A stretch of DNA of 64,000 nt. Source: Flavobacterium sp. Its GTDB lineage: Bacteria > Bacteroidota > Bacteroidia > Flavobacteriales > Flavobacteriaceae. A model generated the notes under the pieces. That model was not told the origin of the DNA. It did no database searches and saw nothing but the letters and a program-made list of their open reading frames with translations. Position numbers and translations under genes: made by a program. The stretch spans positions 1 through 64,000 of the forward strand of contig VEQT01000004.1 of NCBI GenBank assembly GCA_018883065.1, written 5' to 3'. Shown here piece after piece: positions 18,760-27,682 of this stretch (its first letter is position 1; every line of letters starts with the position of its first letter).

Positions 18760-20124
18760 ATGGTAGCACCTGTAGGTAGATATTCCAAATACATTCGCCC
18801 CATCAGCATTTCATTTGATTTGTTGGTGATATCTTTATTGTCTTTGTATTTCTTCCGCGATTTGGGGTTAACTAATCCTCTGTATACTGTATACCAATTG
18901 ATTGCTTGGGGTTTTGTTGCTTTTTTTTCTAAGTTTTATGAGGTATACCGATTTACTACACCGGTAGAAATAATTACCAAAATAGTGAAACAAGGTATTT
19001 TGTTTTTGCTTGTAGTAATTGCTTTTTTTCCTTTTGATAAAACAGCTCTATTTAGTGGACGAGCAATTGCTATTTTCATGTGTTGCAGTTTTATTCTTAT
19101 CAGTGGGTTTAAATACATCTTGTTTTATTACCTCAGAAAATACCGCTTAGCAACAGGAAGCAACTACAGAAACGCAGTGATTATTGGGTATACCCCCGAG
19201 GCAATTAAGCTGAAAGAACTATTTGAAACCCGCAACGAATTTGGGTATCGTTTTTTGGGTTATTTTTCCGACAAGAAGTCCAATGCCAATATAACAGGCA
19301 AGATTGATCAAATCAAAGAGTTTGTATTGACGCACAAAGTTGATGAGATTTATTGCTCGCTCAATGAAATTTCAAACGATCAATTGAAAGACTTGGTTGA
19401 ATTTACCGATGAATACCGCAAAACAATTAAGTTTATTCCCGACAGCAAAGCCATTTTTTCTAAAAATTTAAAAATAGATTACTACGAATTTTTTCCGGTT
19501 TTATCGTTGCAACGCACCCTGTTACATGATCCCGTTACAAAAATATTTAAACGATTATTTGACATTATTTTCTCTCTTTTTGTATTGATTTTTTTATTGT
19601 CTTGGTTGGTACCAATTTTGGCAATTTTAATCAAATTGGAATCTAGAGGGCCAATCTTTTTTAAACAAGGACGACCAGGCATAGAGGAGAAAGAGTTTTT
19701 TTGCTTTAAGTTTCGCTCCATGAAAATCAACAAAACAACTGAGCAAGAAGCCTCTAAAAACGATCCGCGGGTTACCAAAATTGGCCGATTTATCCGCAAA
19801 ACCAGCATTGACGAAATGCCGCAGTTTTTAAATGTACTCTTAGGAGACATGTCTGTAGTGGGACCAAGGCCTCACTTATGGTCTCAAAACAAAGCCTACG
19901 GAAATAAAATCAAAAAATACATGGTGCGTCACTATGTTAAACCCGGCATTACGGGCTTGGCTCAAGTACGGGGATTCCGCGGTGAGATTGAGAATGATGA
20001 GGACATGATTAATCGCATCAAGTACGATGTGTTTTACATTGAAAATTGGTCCCTTATTTTAGATTTAAAAATCATTGCTCAAACAGTGATTAACATCTTC
20101 AAAGGGGATGCAAAAGCCTATTAA
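18760..20124 (+). CDS. undecaprenyl-phosphate glycosylphosphotransferase (WcaJ/WbaP-like priming enzyme)
   Basis: N-terminal TMs, CoA-binding-like domain, KRLFDIIFSLFVLIFLL...FKFRSMKINKT...TSIDEMPQFLNVLLGDMSVVGPRPH. Confidence 0.95.
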   Translation: MVAPVGRYSKYIRPISISFDLLVISLLSLYFFRDLGLTNPLYTVYQLIAWGFVAFFSKFYEVYRFTTPVEIITKIVKQGILFLLVVIAFFPFDKTALFSGRAIAIFMCCSFILISGFKYILFYYLRKYRLATGSNYRNAVIIGYTPEAIKLKELFETRNEFGYRFLGYFSDKKSNANITGKIDQIKEFVLTHKVDEIYCSLNEISNDQLKDLVEFTDEYRKTIKFIPDSKAIFSKNLKIDYYEFFPVLSLQRTLLHDPVTKIFKRLFDIIFSLFVLIFLLSWLVPILAILIKLESRGPIFFKQGRPGIEEKEFFCFKFRSMKINKTTEQEASKNDPRVTKIGRFIRKTSIDEMPQFLNVLLGDMSVVGPRPHLWSQNKAYGNKIKKYMVRHYVKPGITGLAQVRGFRGEIENDEDMINRIKYDVFYIENWSLILDLKIIAQTVINIFKGDAKAY

Positions 20125-21305
20125 AACACATCTTTTTCACACAGGTCTTTCACTTGTTTGCTCACGTTAAATTGTATGCGTGAGGTGTTTAAAACCGCTA
20201 CTTTCAGTTGGTTTAATTTGGCAGGATTTAATGCCGCTATTTCTTTCAATTTCTGATTCGTTTCACGGTAATCACCCACAGCAGCAACCCATCCTAACTC
20301 ATATTGGTTTACAAGTTCTGCTCCTTCGCCACCACCAAAGTACAGTGCTGGAAACCCCAAAGCGCTGTATTCAAAAATTTTAGACGGCACCGAACCGTAT
20401 ATTCTCGTTTTTAATGGAATCAAAGCTACGTCAAAGTGTTGCAGTTGTTGGTGTAATTCCTTTCGGTCGAGCATGCCGTGAAAATACCAATTGGATCGTG
20501 GATTTTTGGCTAATTCGGCTTGTATAGCTTCCTTTTCGGTCCCATCGCCAAACAAATGCAACTCCATATTTGCTGGTAATTCCAATTTTATACAGAGTTC
20601 TAATACGCCTTGCGCCACACCCAATAAGCCCGCATAAAAAAGCTTTATCGGCCGAACGGCTTCTGACATATTCTCTATTTCAACATGACCATGTTGCGGA
20701 AAATTGCGATACAAATACAGCGGTTTGTGTGAATCAATACTGCGGATGTGCGTTAAAATCTCTTCAGATTGACCCAAAATTACAGTTGCTTTTTGGTAGA
20801 TGAACTGTTCCATTTTTTTGGCTATGCGGTGTGACACAGAACCCGATTGAAGAGCATTTAGCTCGATGGCTGCCAAGGGCCACAAATCAGACACATTTAA
20901 AATTATTTTTTTCTTTTTCAAGTGCAGCAAGGCTACCGAAACAAAAGACAACAATAAGGGTGGTGATTGCACAATTATTTTATGCGGTGTTTTTTTAAAG
21001 CCGAGGTAAACCAACAAACTCATCACAAAAGACAGTACCGAAAATAAGCGTATTAGTTTGTTTTTGCTCACGCTTGGAAAAATCCACAAGCGAGATACGC
21101 GAATGCCGTTTTGATTTTCTTCTGCAAATAATTTGCCTTTGTAGGTCGGAAATAATTTACCAAACGGGTAATTTCCTAACGGACAAATTACCTGAACTGC
21201 ATAGCCATTTTCCTGCAATTGCAGCGCCAATTGTTCAATGCGATTGGCAGCTGCGCCTTTTTCGGGCGGGTAATAATTGGAAATTATGGCGATGGATTCT
21301 TTCAT
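20121..21305 (-). CDS. glycosyltransferase family 4 (WbuB-like)
   Basis: AIISNYYPPEKGAAANRIEQLALQLQENGYAVQVICPLGNYP; VPSKIFEYSALGFPALYFGGGEGAELV. Confidence 0.88.
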   Translation of the reverse strand: MKESIAIISNYYPPEKGAAANRIEQLALQLQENGYAVQVICPLGNYPFGKLFPTYKGKLFAEENQNGIRVSRLWIFPSVSKNKLIRLFSVLSFVMSLLVYLGFKKTPHKIIVQSPPLLLSFVSVALLHLKKKKIILNVSDLWPLAAIELNALQSGSVSHRIAKKMEQFIYQKATVILGQSEEILTHIRSIDSHKPLYLYRNFPQHGHVEIENMSEAVRPIKLFYAGLLGVAQGVLELCIKLELPANMELHLFGDGTEKEAIQAELAKNPRSNWYFHGMLDRKELHQQLQHFDVALIPLKTRIYGSVPSKIFEYSALGFPALYFGGGEGAELVNQYELGWVAAVGDYRETNQKLKEIAALNPAKLNQLKVAVLNTSRIQFNVSKQVKDLCEKDVF

Positions 21306-21317
21306 ACAACTAAAGGT

Positions 21318-22415
21318 CTATTCAATACGATGGGCATTCAGCAATACGCTTATAATTCGTTCGGCTGCTTTTCCGTCCCACAAAGGCGGAATTCCGCGGG
21401 CAGACATTCCTTTTTGCATAAATGCACCAAAAAGCTTGCTCAAGTTTTCGACCGAATCGCCAACCAAGGTATTGGTGCCAATGGTTTGGGTTTCCGGACG
21501 TTCGGTAGTTGTTCGTAAGGTAAAACAGGGAATTCCTAGCACCGTTGTTTCTTCTGAGAGCCCACCCGAATCGGTAATCACGGCAAAGCTATTTTGCACC
21601 AAATACATAAAAGCCAAATAGCCTTGCGGCTTTACAAATAGAATATTAGACAAATTCAACTGCGCTTGAGCCAAAATGGCTTGCGTGCGCGGATGAATGG
21701 GGAAAATAATTTTTTTATCGTTGGCCAAGGCATCAATTCCCATTAGCAATTTTACTAAATGATCCAAGTTGTCCACGTTAGATGGCCTGTGCAAGGTAAG
21801 CACGAGGTAGTTTTTTGCGGCTAATTCTAGTGAATTCCAAAAATTAGGTTGTTTAAATCGGGGACTATTTTGGTACAAGGTATCAATCATCACGTTGCCT
21901 ACAAAGTGAATATTAGCCTCTACAACTCCTTGATTGCGCAAATTTTCACCGGCTTGTTCAGACGTCGTAAAGTAATAATCGGTTAGACTGTCGGTTACTA
22001 TGCGGTTGATTTCTTCAGGCATACTCCAATCACCCGATCGAATTCCAGCTTCAACATGGGCTACTGCAACGCCTGCTTTTTTGGCCACAATTGCACAAGC
22101 CATGGTCGAATTGACATCGCCAACTACCAACACCAAGTCGGTTGGATTGTCATGCAATTCTTGTTCAAAAGCCACCATAATTGCCCCGGTTTGCTCAGCT
22201 TGTGTACCGCTTTTCACCTCAAAATTTACCTGAGGTTCGGGAATGCCCAATTCGTCAAAAAAAGTAGCGCTGAGGTTCGCATCATAATGCTGACCAGTAT
22301 GAACCAAACGGTAACTGAGGTTTGTTCCCGATTTTTTTTCGTTTTCAATGGCCGCAATGAGCGGAGCGATTTTAATAAAATTGGGCCGTGCACCGGCTAC
22401 GAGTGTTATTTTCAT
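21318..22415 (-). CDS. wecB: UDP-N-acetylglucosamine 2-epimerase (non-hydrolyzing)
   Basis: GARPNFIKIAPLI...VHTGQHYD...HVEAGIRSGDWSMPEEINR...ITDSGGLSEE. Confidence 0.95.
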   Translation of the reverse strand: MKITLVAGARPNFIKIAPLIAAIENEKKSGTNLSYRLVHTGQHYDANLSATFFDELGIPEPQVNFEVKSGTQAEQTGAIMVAFEQELHDNPTDLVLVVGDVNSTMACAIVAKKAGVAVAHVEAGIRSGDWSMPEEINRIVTDSLTDYYFTTSEQAGENLRNQGVVEANIHFVGNVMIDTLYQNSPRFKQPNFWNSLELAAKNYLVLTLHRPSNVDNLDHLVKLLMGIDALANDKKIIFPIHPRTQAILAQAQLNLSNILFVKPQGYLAFMYLVQNSFAVITDSGGLSEETTVLGIPCFTLRTTTERPETQTIGTNTLVGDSVENLSKLFGAFMQKGMSARGIPPLWDGKAAERIISVLLNAHRIE

Positions 22416-22419
22416 AGAC

Positions 22420-23733
22420 TTAATTCACTAACGAAATAAATTGTTTAAGCTTGCCTTGTGCGGTTCGGCTGCTGCTGGATTTTTGTATAAACTCGAGACA
22501 CAAATTGGGCTCCAAAAAGTCGCTGATTACTTGATAAACGTGTTGTTTTTGCGCATCCGAAAACGCAAATTCACTCACGTATTCAATTTCAAAGGTATCC
22601 AATTTGGTTTGTTTGATCACAAATTCTTTTACGTCGGTTTGATCGTCAAACAAAGCTTTGGTTATTGAATAAAACGCCATGCCTGCTGCTCGTTTTCCAC
22701 TAGGCAATTTGATTACATCATTAGTCCGGCCGATAAGTTTTTGTAGGATTGGTTTTTGAGGCGTACTTTTTGGATCCAATATTCCGTAATCGCCCACTTC
22801 ATAGCGAATAAATGGCATGGCTTTGTTATACAATTGGGTCACAATAATTCGACCTTCTTGACCGTAGGGCAATACATTTCCTTGTTCGTCCACAATCTCG
22901 ACCAAGCAGGTTTCAGCATTCACGATCCATTGGCCTTGTTGGTTTTGAAACGCAATCAAATCAACTTCAGAAGCGCCATATTCGTTAATAACGGGCACAC
23001 CCAGTGTTTTTTCTAGGAGAATTTTATCCGATTCAAACAACATTTCGGAGGTGACTATACAGCATTTTAAACTTGGACAAAGTGTTTTTAGCACGTTGTT
23101 TTTAGATTCCAAATGTTTAGCCAACAACACAATGGCGCTGGTATACCCATTGATGTAGTCAAAGCGTTTAGTAGCAAATTGTTGTATGATTTTATTGAGG
23201 CCTTCATCCGACAAATCAAAAATATTCATTCGGTAGCGATAACTCAGAAAATCCTTAATTCGCAGCAGTTTTTGCGGCCAGAACGTCATGGGCATCCCAT
23301 AAAATCGCGCTTGATAGGATCTGTTAAAATCGATTCCATGCCAGGCAAATTTGCGCATAATGTTGGCCCAAATTAATGCATGACAGGCTTTGTCTTTAGC
23401 AAACACCATAGGATCGCCGCTGGAGCCTGAGGTTTTGTTGAGGTAGCAGTTTTTTTCTGAAAATCCCTCAGAAAATCGCTCGGACAATGGCACTTGGTAA
23501 TCCCTTTTTTGTAGAATGGGCAACTGTTCCCAGACAATGGAATTAGTAGAATCAACTTTTTTTTGGTAAAAAGAATTGTGCTGCAAATGAAAGTCCAAAA
23601 GGGCTTTTTTTTGCGCTTCGTGTTGAATTATAAATTGATTTTCAGGGATATCAACAAGGGTATTCAAGTGTTGTTTGGCCCACCGCAAGGGATAGCCATT
23701 GAGTTGCAGCGAAAGGTCAAACAGCTTCAGCAC
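22420..23733 (-). CDS. PaaK/CapK-like phenylacetate-CoA ligase family protein
   Basis: KTSGSSGDPMVFAKDKACHALIWANIMRKFAWHGI...NEYGASEVDLIAFQNQ...IIVTQLYNKAMPFIRYEVGDYG. Confidence 0.85.
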   Translation of the reverse strand: MLKLFDLSLQLNGYPLRWAKQHLNTLVDIPENQFIIQHEAQKKALLDFHLQHNSFYQKKVDSTNSIVWEQLPILQKRDYQVPLSERFSEGFSEKNCYLNKTSGSSGDPMVFAKDKACHALIWANIMRKFAWHGIDFNRSYQARFYGMPMTFWPQKLLRIKDFLSYRYRMNIFDLSDEGLNKIIQQFATKRFDYINGYTSAIVLLAKHLESKNNVLKTLCPSLKCCIVTSEMLFESDKILLEKTLGVPVINEYGASEVDLIAFQNQQGQWIVNAETCLVEIVDEQGNVLPYGQEGRIIVTQLYNKAMPFIRYEVGDYGILDPKSTPQKPILQKLIGRTNDVIKLPSGKRAAGMAFYSITKALFDDQTDVKEFVIKQTKLDTFEIEYVSEFAFSDAQKQHVYQVISDFLEPNLCLEFIQKSSSSRTAQGKLKQFISLVN

Positions 23734-23794
23734 GAGTAATTTTTTACCAAAAATACTATTAATGAAGTAGGATTAGCTGTGCGATTTCTTTTTT

Positions 23795-23826
23795 TTGATT
23801 TTATTACCCAAAAGCCCTTATTTTTG
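23795..23826 (+). promoter_or_regulatory. putative promoter TTG-N21-TATTTTTG upstream of purD
   Basis: TTG 23795-23797, TATTTTTG 23819-23826, 26 nt before the ATG at 23852. Confidence 0.55.
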
Positions 23827-23851
23827 CGCCACAACACAAACCCACACAGCC

Positions 23852-25126
23852 ATGCGAATTTTATTGTTAGGATCAGGAGGAAGAGAACATGCTTTGGCCT
23901 GGAAAATGCTACAATCGCCCTTATGCAAAAAGCTATTTATCGCTCCTGGAAATGCAGGAACTGCCGCGATTGCTTCCAATTTATCACTCAACCCAACCGA
24001 TTTTGAAGCCGTAAAAAATACTATTCTTCAAGAAAAAATTGATTTGGTGGTGGTGGGCCCTGAAGATCCGTTAGTAAAAGGAATTTTTGATTTTTTTAAA
24101 GCGGATGAATTGTTGTCAAAAATTCCGGTGATTGGTCCATCTAAAGTGGGCGCCCAATTGGAAGGCAGTAAAGAATTTGCCAAAGAATTTTTAGTGCGTC
24201 ATCAAATCCCCACTGCAACCTATGCGAGTTTCACCAAAGAAACCGTAGAACAAGGTTGTCAGTTTTTGGAAACTTTACAGCCGCCCTATGTACTCAAAGC
24301 CGATGGCTTAGCGGCCGGAAAAGGAGTGTTGATTTTACAAGATATAAAAGAAGCCCAACAGGAATTGCGCCACATGTTGGTTGGTGCCAAGTTTGGTCAA
24401 GCCAGCTCCAAGGTGGTGATTGAAGAATTTTTGGACGGGATTGAATTGAGTTGTTTTGTATTAACCGACGGCAAAAATTATAAAATTTTGCCTACAGCCA
24501 AAGATTACAAACGCATCGGAGAAGGCGATACCGGCCTAAATACCGGCGGAATGGGCGCCGTTTCCCCAGTTCCATTTGCTGATGCTGTGTTGATGGAAAA
24601 AATAGAAACCCGCATTGTAAAACCCACGATTGCTGGTTTGCAAAAAGAAAGCATCGAATACAAAGGATTTATTTTTATTGGGTTGATCAACGTGAAAGGC
24701 GAACCCATGGTTATCGAGTACAATGTGCGCATGGGTGATCCAGAGACCGAAGTGGTGATCCCGCGCATCCAATCGGATTTGGTGGCTATTTTTCAAGCGG
24801 TGGCCGAACAAAAATTGGACGAAGTGAATCTTAAAATAGATCCGCGAACAGCGACTACGGTAATGCTCGTTTCGGGTGGTTATCCGGAAGATTACGCCAA
24901 AGGCATGCCAATTTCAGGCATAGAAACGGTAATTGATTCCCTCGTTTTTCACGCAGGAACAGCAGAAAAAGAGGGGCAAGTTGTGTGTAACGGCGGCCGT
25001 GTGTTAGCGGTAACATCGTACGGAAATGATTTCCAAGAGGCACTAAAAAAATCGTATCAAAACATAGAGAAACTACATTTTGATACGATGTATTATAGAA
25101 AAGATATTGGCTTTGACCTTATTTAG
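23852..25126 (+). CDS. purD: phosphoribosylamine--glycine ligase
   Basis: MRILLLGSGGREHALAWK...VVGPEDPLVKGI...KADGLAAGKGVLI...NVRMGDPETEVV; start trimmed to ATG 23852. Confidence 0.98.
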   Translation: MRILLLGSGGREHALAWKMLQSPLCKKLFIAPGNAGTAAIASNLSLNPTDFEAVKNTILQEKIDLVVVGPEDPLVKGIFDFFKADELLSKIPVIGPSKVGAQLEGSKEFAKEFLVRHQIPTATYASFTKETVEQGCQFLETLQPPYVLKADGLAAGKGVLILQDIKEAQQELRHMLVGAKFGQASSKVVIEEFLDGIELSCFVLTDGKNYKILPTAKDYKRIGEGDTGLNTGGMGAVSPVPFADAVLMEKIETRIVKPTIAGLQKESIEYKGFIFIGLINVKGEPMVIEYNVRMGDPETEVVIPRIQSDLVAIFQAVAEQKLDEVNLKIDPRTATTVMLVSGGYPEDYAKGMPISGIETVIDSLVFHAGTAEKEGQVVCNGGRVLAVTSYGNDFQEALKKSYQNIEKLHFDTMYYRKDIGFDLI

Positions 25127-25352
25127 TCAAGAACGAATGTGCCGTAGTATCTTGAAATTCTTCGTTGTTTGCTTTGTGTAATTGCAATTGCTTAATCCAG
25201 TATAGCATTGCTGCTGTACATATTAACATGAAAATCCAATTGATAATATTAGCTCCAGACCAGCTTGTCAATTCTAATTTTCGTAAAAAATCATGTGGCA
25301 AGAATAACACGTTTTCAAATAACCATTGTATTCCTTCGAAAAATGCTCTCAT
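25119..25352 (-). CDS. small membrane protein, DUF6341-like
   Basis: MRAFFEGIQWLFENVLFLPHDFLRKLELTSWSGANIINWIFMLICTAAMLYWIKQL; paired with a DUF6427-like gene. Confidence 0.75.
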   Translation of the reverse strand: MRAFFEGIQWLFENVLFLPHDFLRKLELTSWSGANIINWIFMLICTAAMLYWIKQLQLHKANNEEFQDTTAHSFLTK

Positions 25353-25396
25353 AATAGGGTGTTGTTGAATTTTAAACAAATAGTATATTTACTTCG

Positions 25397-25426
25397 CAAA
25401 AGTATAAAATATCCGCATGATTACAA
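25397..25426 (-). promoter_or_regulatory. putative promoter TTG-N19-TACTTTTG for the DUF6341-like gene
   Basis: Plus-strand CAAAAGTA at 25397-25404 and CAA at 25424-25426. Confidence 0.45.
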
Positions 25427-26346
25427 GTCTTTTCAGAAAATCTACTCCATTAAATTATTCGATTGTTATTATCGGAATGATTGCATTTGCCGGCGCCTAC
25501 TACAGTCAAGCTGCGCTTGTACCTGTCGATAATATGCCTTATTTGTTTGCCTTTGTCAAATTGGTGTTGCTGTTTGCAGCAATTTTCATTACAAATTTTG
25601 TGGCTAAAAAAAATGCAATGAGCAAAGACAGTGCCTATACAGCCTTGTTTTGTGTGTTACTTTTTGCAATTTTTCCCGCTGTTTTTTTGAACGTCAAGTT
25701 GTTGTTTGCTCAATTTTTTGTGTTGCTTTCCCTTCGAAGACTAGTTTCATTACACACCATGAAGTCGGCCAAAGAAAAATTGTTTGATGCGTCCTTGTGG
25801 ATTTTTGTGGCTTCGTTATTTTATTTTTGGAGTATTTTATTCCTTGTTTTGGTTTACATTTCCATACTTTTTCATACCGCACGCGATTACCGCACTTGGT
25901 TTTTACCAGCCCTGGCGTTTGTAACCGTATCGTTGTTGTATCTTTTTGCCGCCTATTTTTGGAACCCCGTTTGGATAGACAACCTGGAACAACATGTAAC
26001 ATACAGCACCCATTTTACATTCGATACCCAAAACACAAGCGATTTGTTGCTGCTGATTTATTTCTCAGTTGCTTTGTTTTCTGCACTTGCCATGTCAATT
26101 TCATTAGCCAACCGGCCATTATTGCAACATTCGTCATATAAAAAAGTGCTTTCTGCTTTAGTCTTGGCTTTTGCCGTCTATGGTTTAGCTCCTCATAAAT
26201 CTTCGGAAATAGCGGTGTTTAGTATTTCACCCTTGGCCATTATTTTGACAAGTCAAATTGAAGCACTTTCAAGCAAATGGCAAAGAGAAGTTTTCTTAGT
26301 TGCTCTTATAATTGGTGCTGTAGTCGCATTTGTACTTCAGTTATAA
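25417..26346 (+). CDS. multi-TM membrane protein, DUF6427-like
   Basis: MITSLFRKSTPLNYSIVIIGMIAFAGAYYSQ; about 8-10 hydrophobic segments. Confidence 0.75.
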   Translation: MITSLFRKSTPLNYSIVIIGMIAFAGAYYSQAALVPVDNMPYLFAFVKLVLLFAAIFITNFVAKKNAMSKDSAYTALFCVLLFAIFPAVFLNVKLLFAQFFVLLSLRRLVSLHTMKSAKEKLFDASLWIFVASLFYFWSILFLVLVYISILFHTARDYRTWFLPALAFVTVSLLYLFAAYFWNPVWIDNLEQHVTYSTHFTFDTQNTSDLLLLIYFSVALFSALAMSISLANRPLLQHSSYKKVLSALVLAFAVYGLAPHKSSEIAVFSISPLAIILTSQIEALSSKWQREVFLVALIIGAVVAFVLQL

Positions 26347-26994
26347 TTTAGGACCATAGGCCAAATCGCCCGCATCGCCCAAACCTGGAATGATGTAGTT
26401 TTTTTCATTCAGTCGTTCATCCAACGAAGCCACCCATAAATGACAGGTAGGTGGAATGGTTTTTTGCAAATGTGCAATGCCTTCGGGCGCCGCAATCACG
26501 ACTGCAATGTGCACTTCGTGTGCCTGATTTTCTTGGTGTAGTTTTTGAATAACGGCTTCGATCGATTGTCCGGTTGCCAACATCGGATCGAGTAGAAGGA
26601 CTACTTTATTTTTAAAAGAAGGCACGGCTTGGTACTCTACTTTGATTTCAAAATTATCATCGTGATTCGGGTGGTGGCGATAGGCCGAAACAAATCCATT
26701 TTCAGCTCGGTCGTAAAAACTCATAAAGCCTTGGTGCAAACTCAAACCGGCACGCAATATTGAGCATAAAACTACTTCATGTTTTAACTGCGTCGTGTGT
26801 TTTGTTCCTAAAGGAGTTTGTACCGACACAGCTTCATAGTCCAATGATTTACTGATTTCATAGGCCATAATTTCCCCTATGCGTTCCATGTTTTTTCGAA
26901 AACGCAGCCGATCCGTTTGAATGGTCACGTCGCGTATTTCGTATAGATAATGAGTAAGTAAACTATTTTGCTCGGAGAGGTAATGAATTTGCAT
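26341..26994 (-). CDS. upp: uracil phosphoribosyltransferase
   Basis: CSILRAGLSLHQGF...VVLLLDPMLATGQSI...PGLGDAGDLAYG. Confidence 0.96.
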   Translation of the reverse strand: MQIHYLSEQNSLLTHYLYEIRDVTIQTDRLRFRKNMERIGEIMAYEISKSLDYEAVSVQTPLGTKHTTQLKHEVVLCSILRAGLSLHQGFMSFYDRAENGFVSAYRHHPNHDDNFEIKVEYQAVPSFKNKVVLLLDPMLATGQSIEAVIQKLHQENQAHEVHIAVVIAAPEGIAHLQKTIPPTCHLWVASLDERLNEKNYIIPGLGDAGDLAYGPKL

Positions 26995-27062
26995 GAAGTA
27001 AAAAATTTGTATTCGTTTATAAATGTATAAAAAGTATCTTTGTGACCTAAAATTTACTTCTT

Positions 27063-27668
27063 ATGTTTTCAAAATTAGCTTATTCTGTTTTTGAGCAAAG
27101 CATCATCGATTACCACAAACACGACAATGTGGATCAACCCATTGCCAATCCGTATCCCAAAGACCAATTTGAACATTTATTGTACCTAAAAAATTGGATT
27201 GACACCGTGCAATGGCATTTTGAAGACATTATTCGCGACCCCCAAATAGATCCGGTTGCCGCCTTAACGTTGAAACGCCGCATAGACGCCTCCAACCAAG
27301 AACGCACCGACATGGTAGAATACATTGATAGCTATTTTTTACAAAAATACAGCGGGGTTGCCGTAAAAGACAATGCCAAAATTAATTCCGAAAGTCCAGC
27401 TTGGGCCTTTGATCGTTTGTCGATATTGGCTTTAAAAATTTACCACATGCAAGAAGAGGCCACACGCGCCGAAGCTACACCCGAGCACCGTGCCAATTGC
27501 CAATCTAAATTGAACGTATTATTGGAGCAACGTTCGGATTTGTCAACAGCCATCGATGATTTGTTGCACGACATTGAGCAAGGAGAAAAATTCATGAAGG
27601 TGTACAAACAAATGAAAATGTACAACGACGAAGAATTGAATCCGGTGTTATACCAAAACAAAAAATAA
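27063..27668 (+). CDS. DUF4254 domain-containing protein
   Basis: LYLKNWIDTVQWHFEDIIRDPQIDP...RIDASNQERTDMVE, the typical DUF4254 pattern. Confidence 0.85.
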   Translation: MFSKLAYSVFEQSIIDYHKHDNVDQPIANPYPKDQFEHLLYLKNWIDTVQWHFEDIIRDPQIDPVAALTLKRRIDASNQERTDMVEYIDSYFLQKYSGVAVKDNAKINSESPAWAFDRLSILALKIYHMQEEATRAEATPEHRANCQSKLNVLLEQRSDLSTAIDDLLHDIEQGEKFMKVYKQMKMYNDEELNPVLYQNKK

Positions 27669-27682
27669 GGTTTACCTGTCTT

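Noticed and set aside
21219-22439. Plus-strand ORFs opposite wecB and GT4
   Set aside because: Antisense to clearly conserved enzymes; no recognisable motifs.
25694-26141. ORFs 25694-26002 (-) and 25797-26141 (+) inside the DUF6427-like gene
   Set aside because: Alternate frames of a hydrophobic membrane protein gene; composition artefacts.
27007-27042. TTG-N25-TATCTTTG as a promoter for the DUF4254 gene
   Set aside because: -7 matches but the spacing exceeds the usual 17-23 nt; too weak to list.
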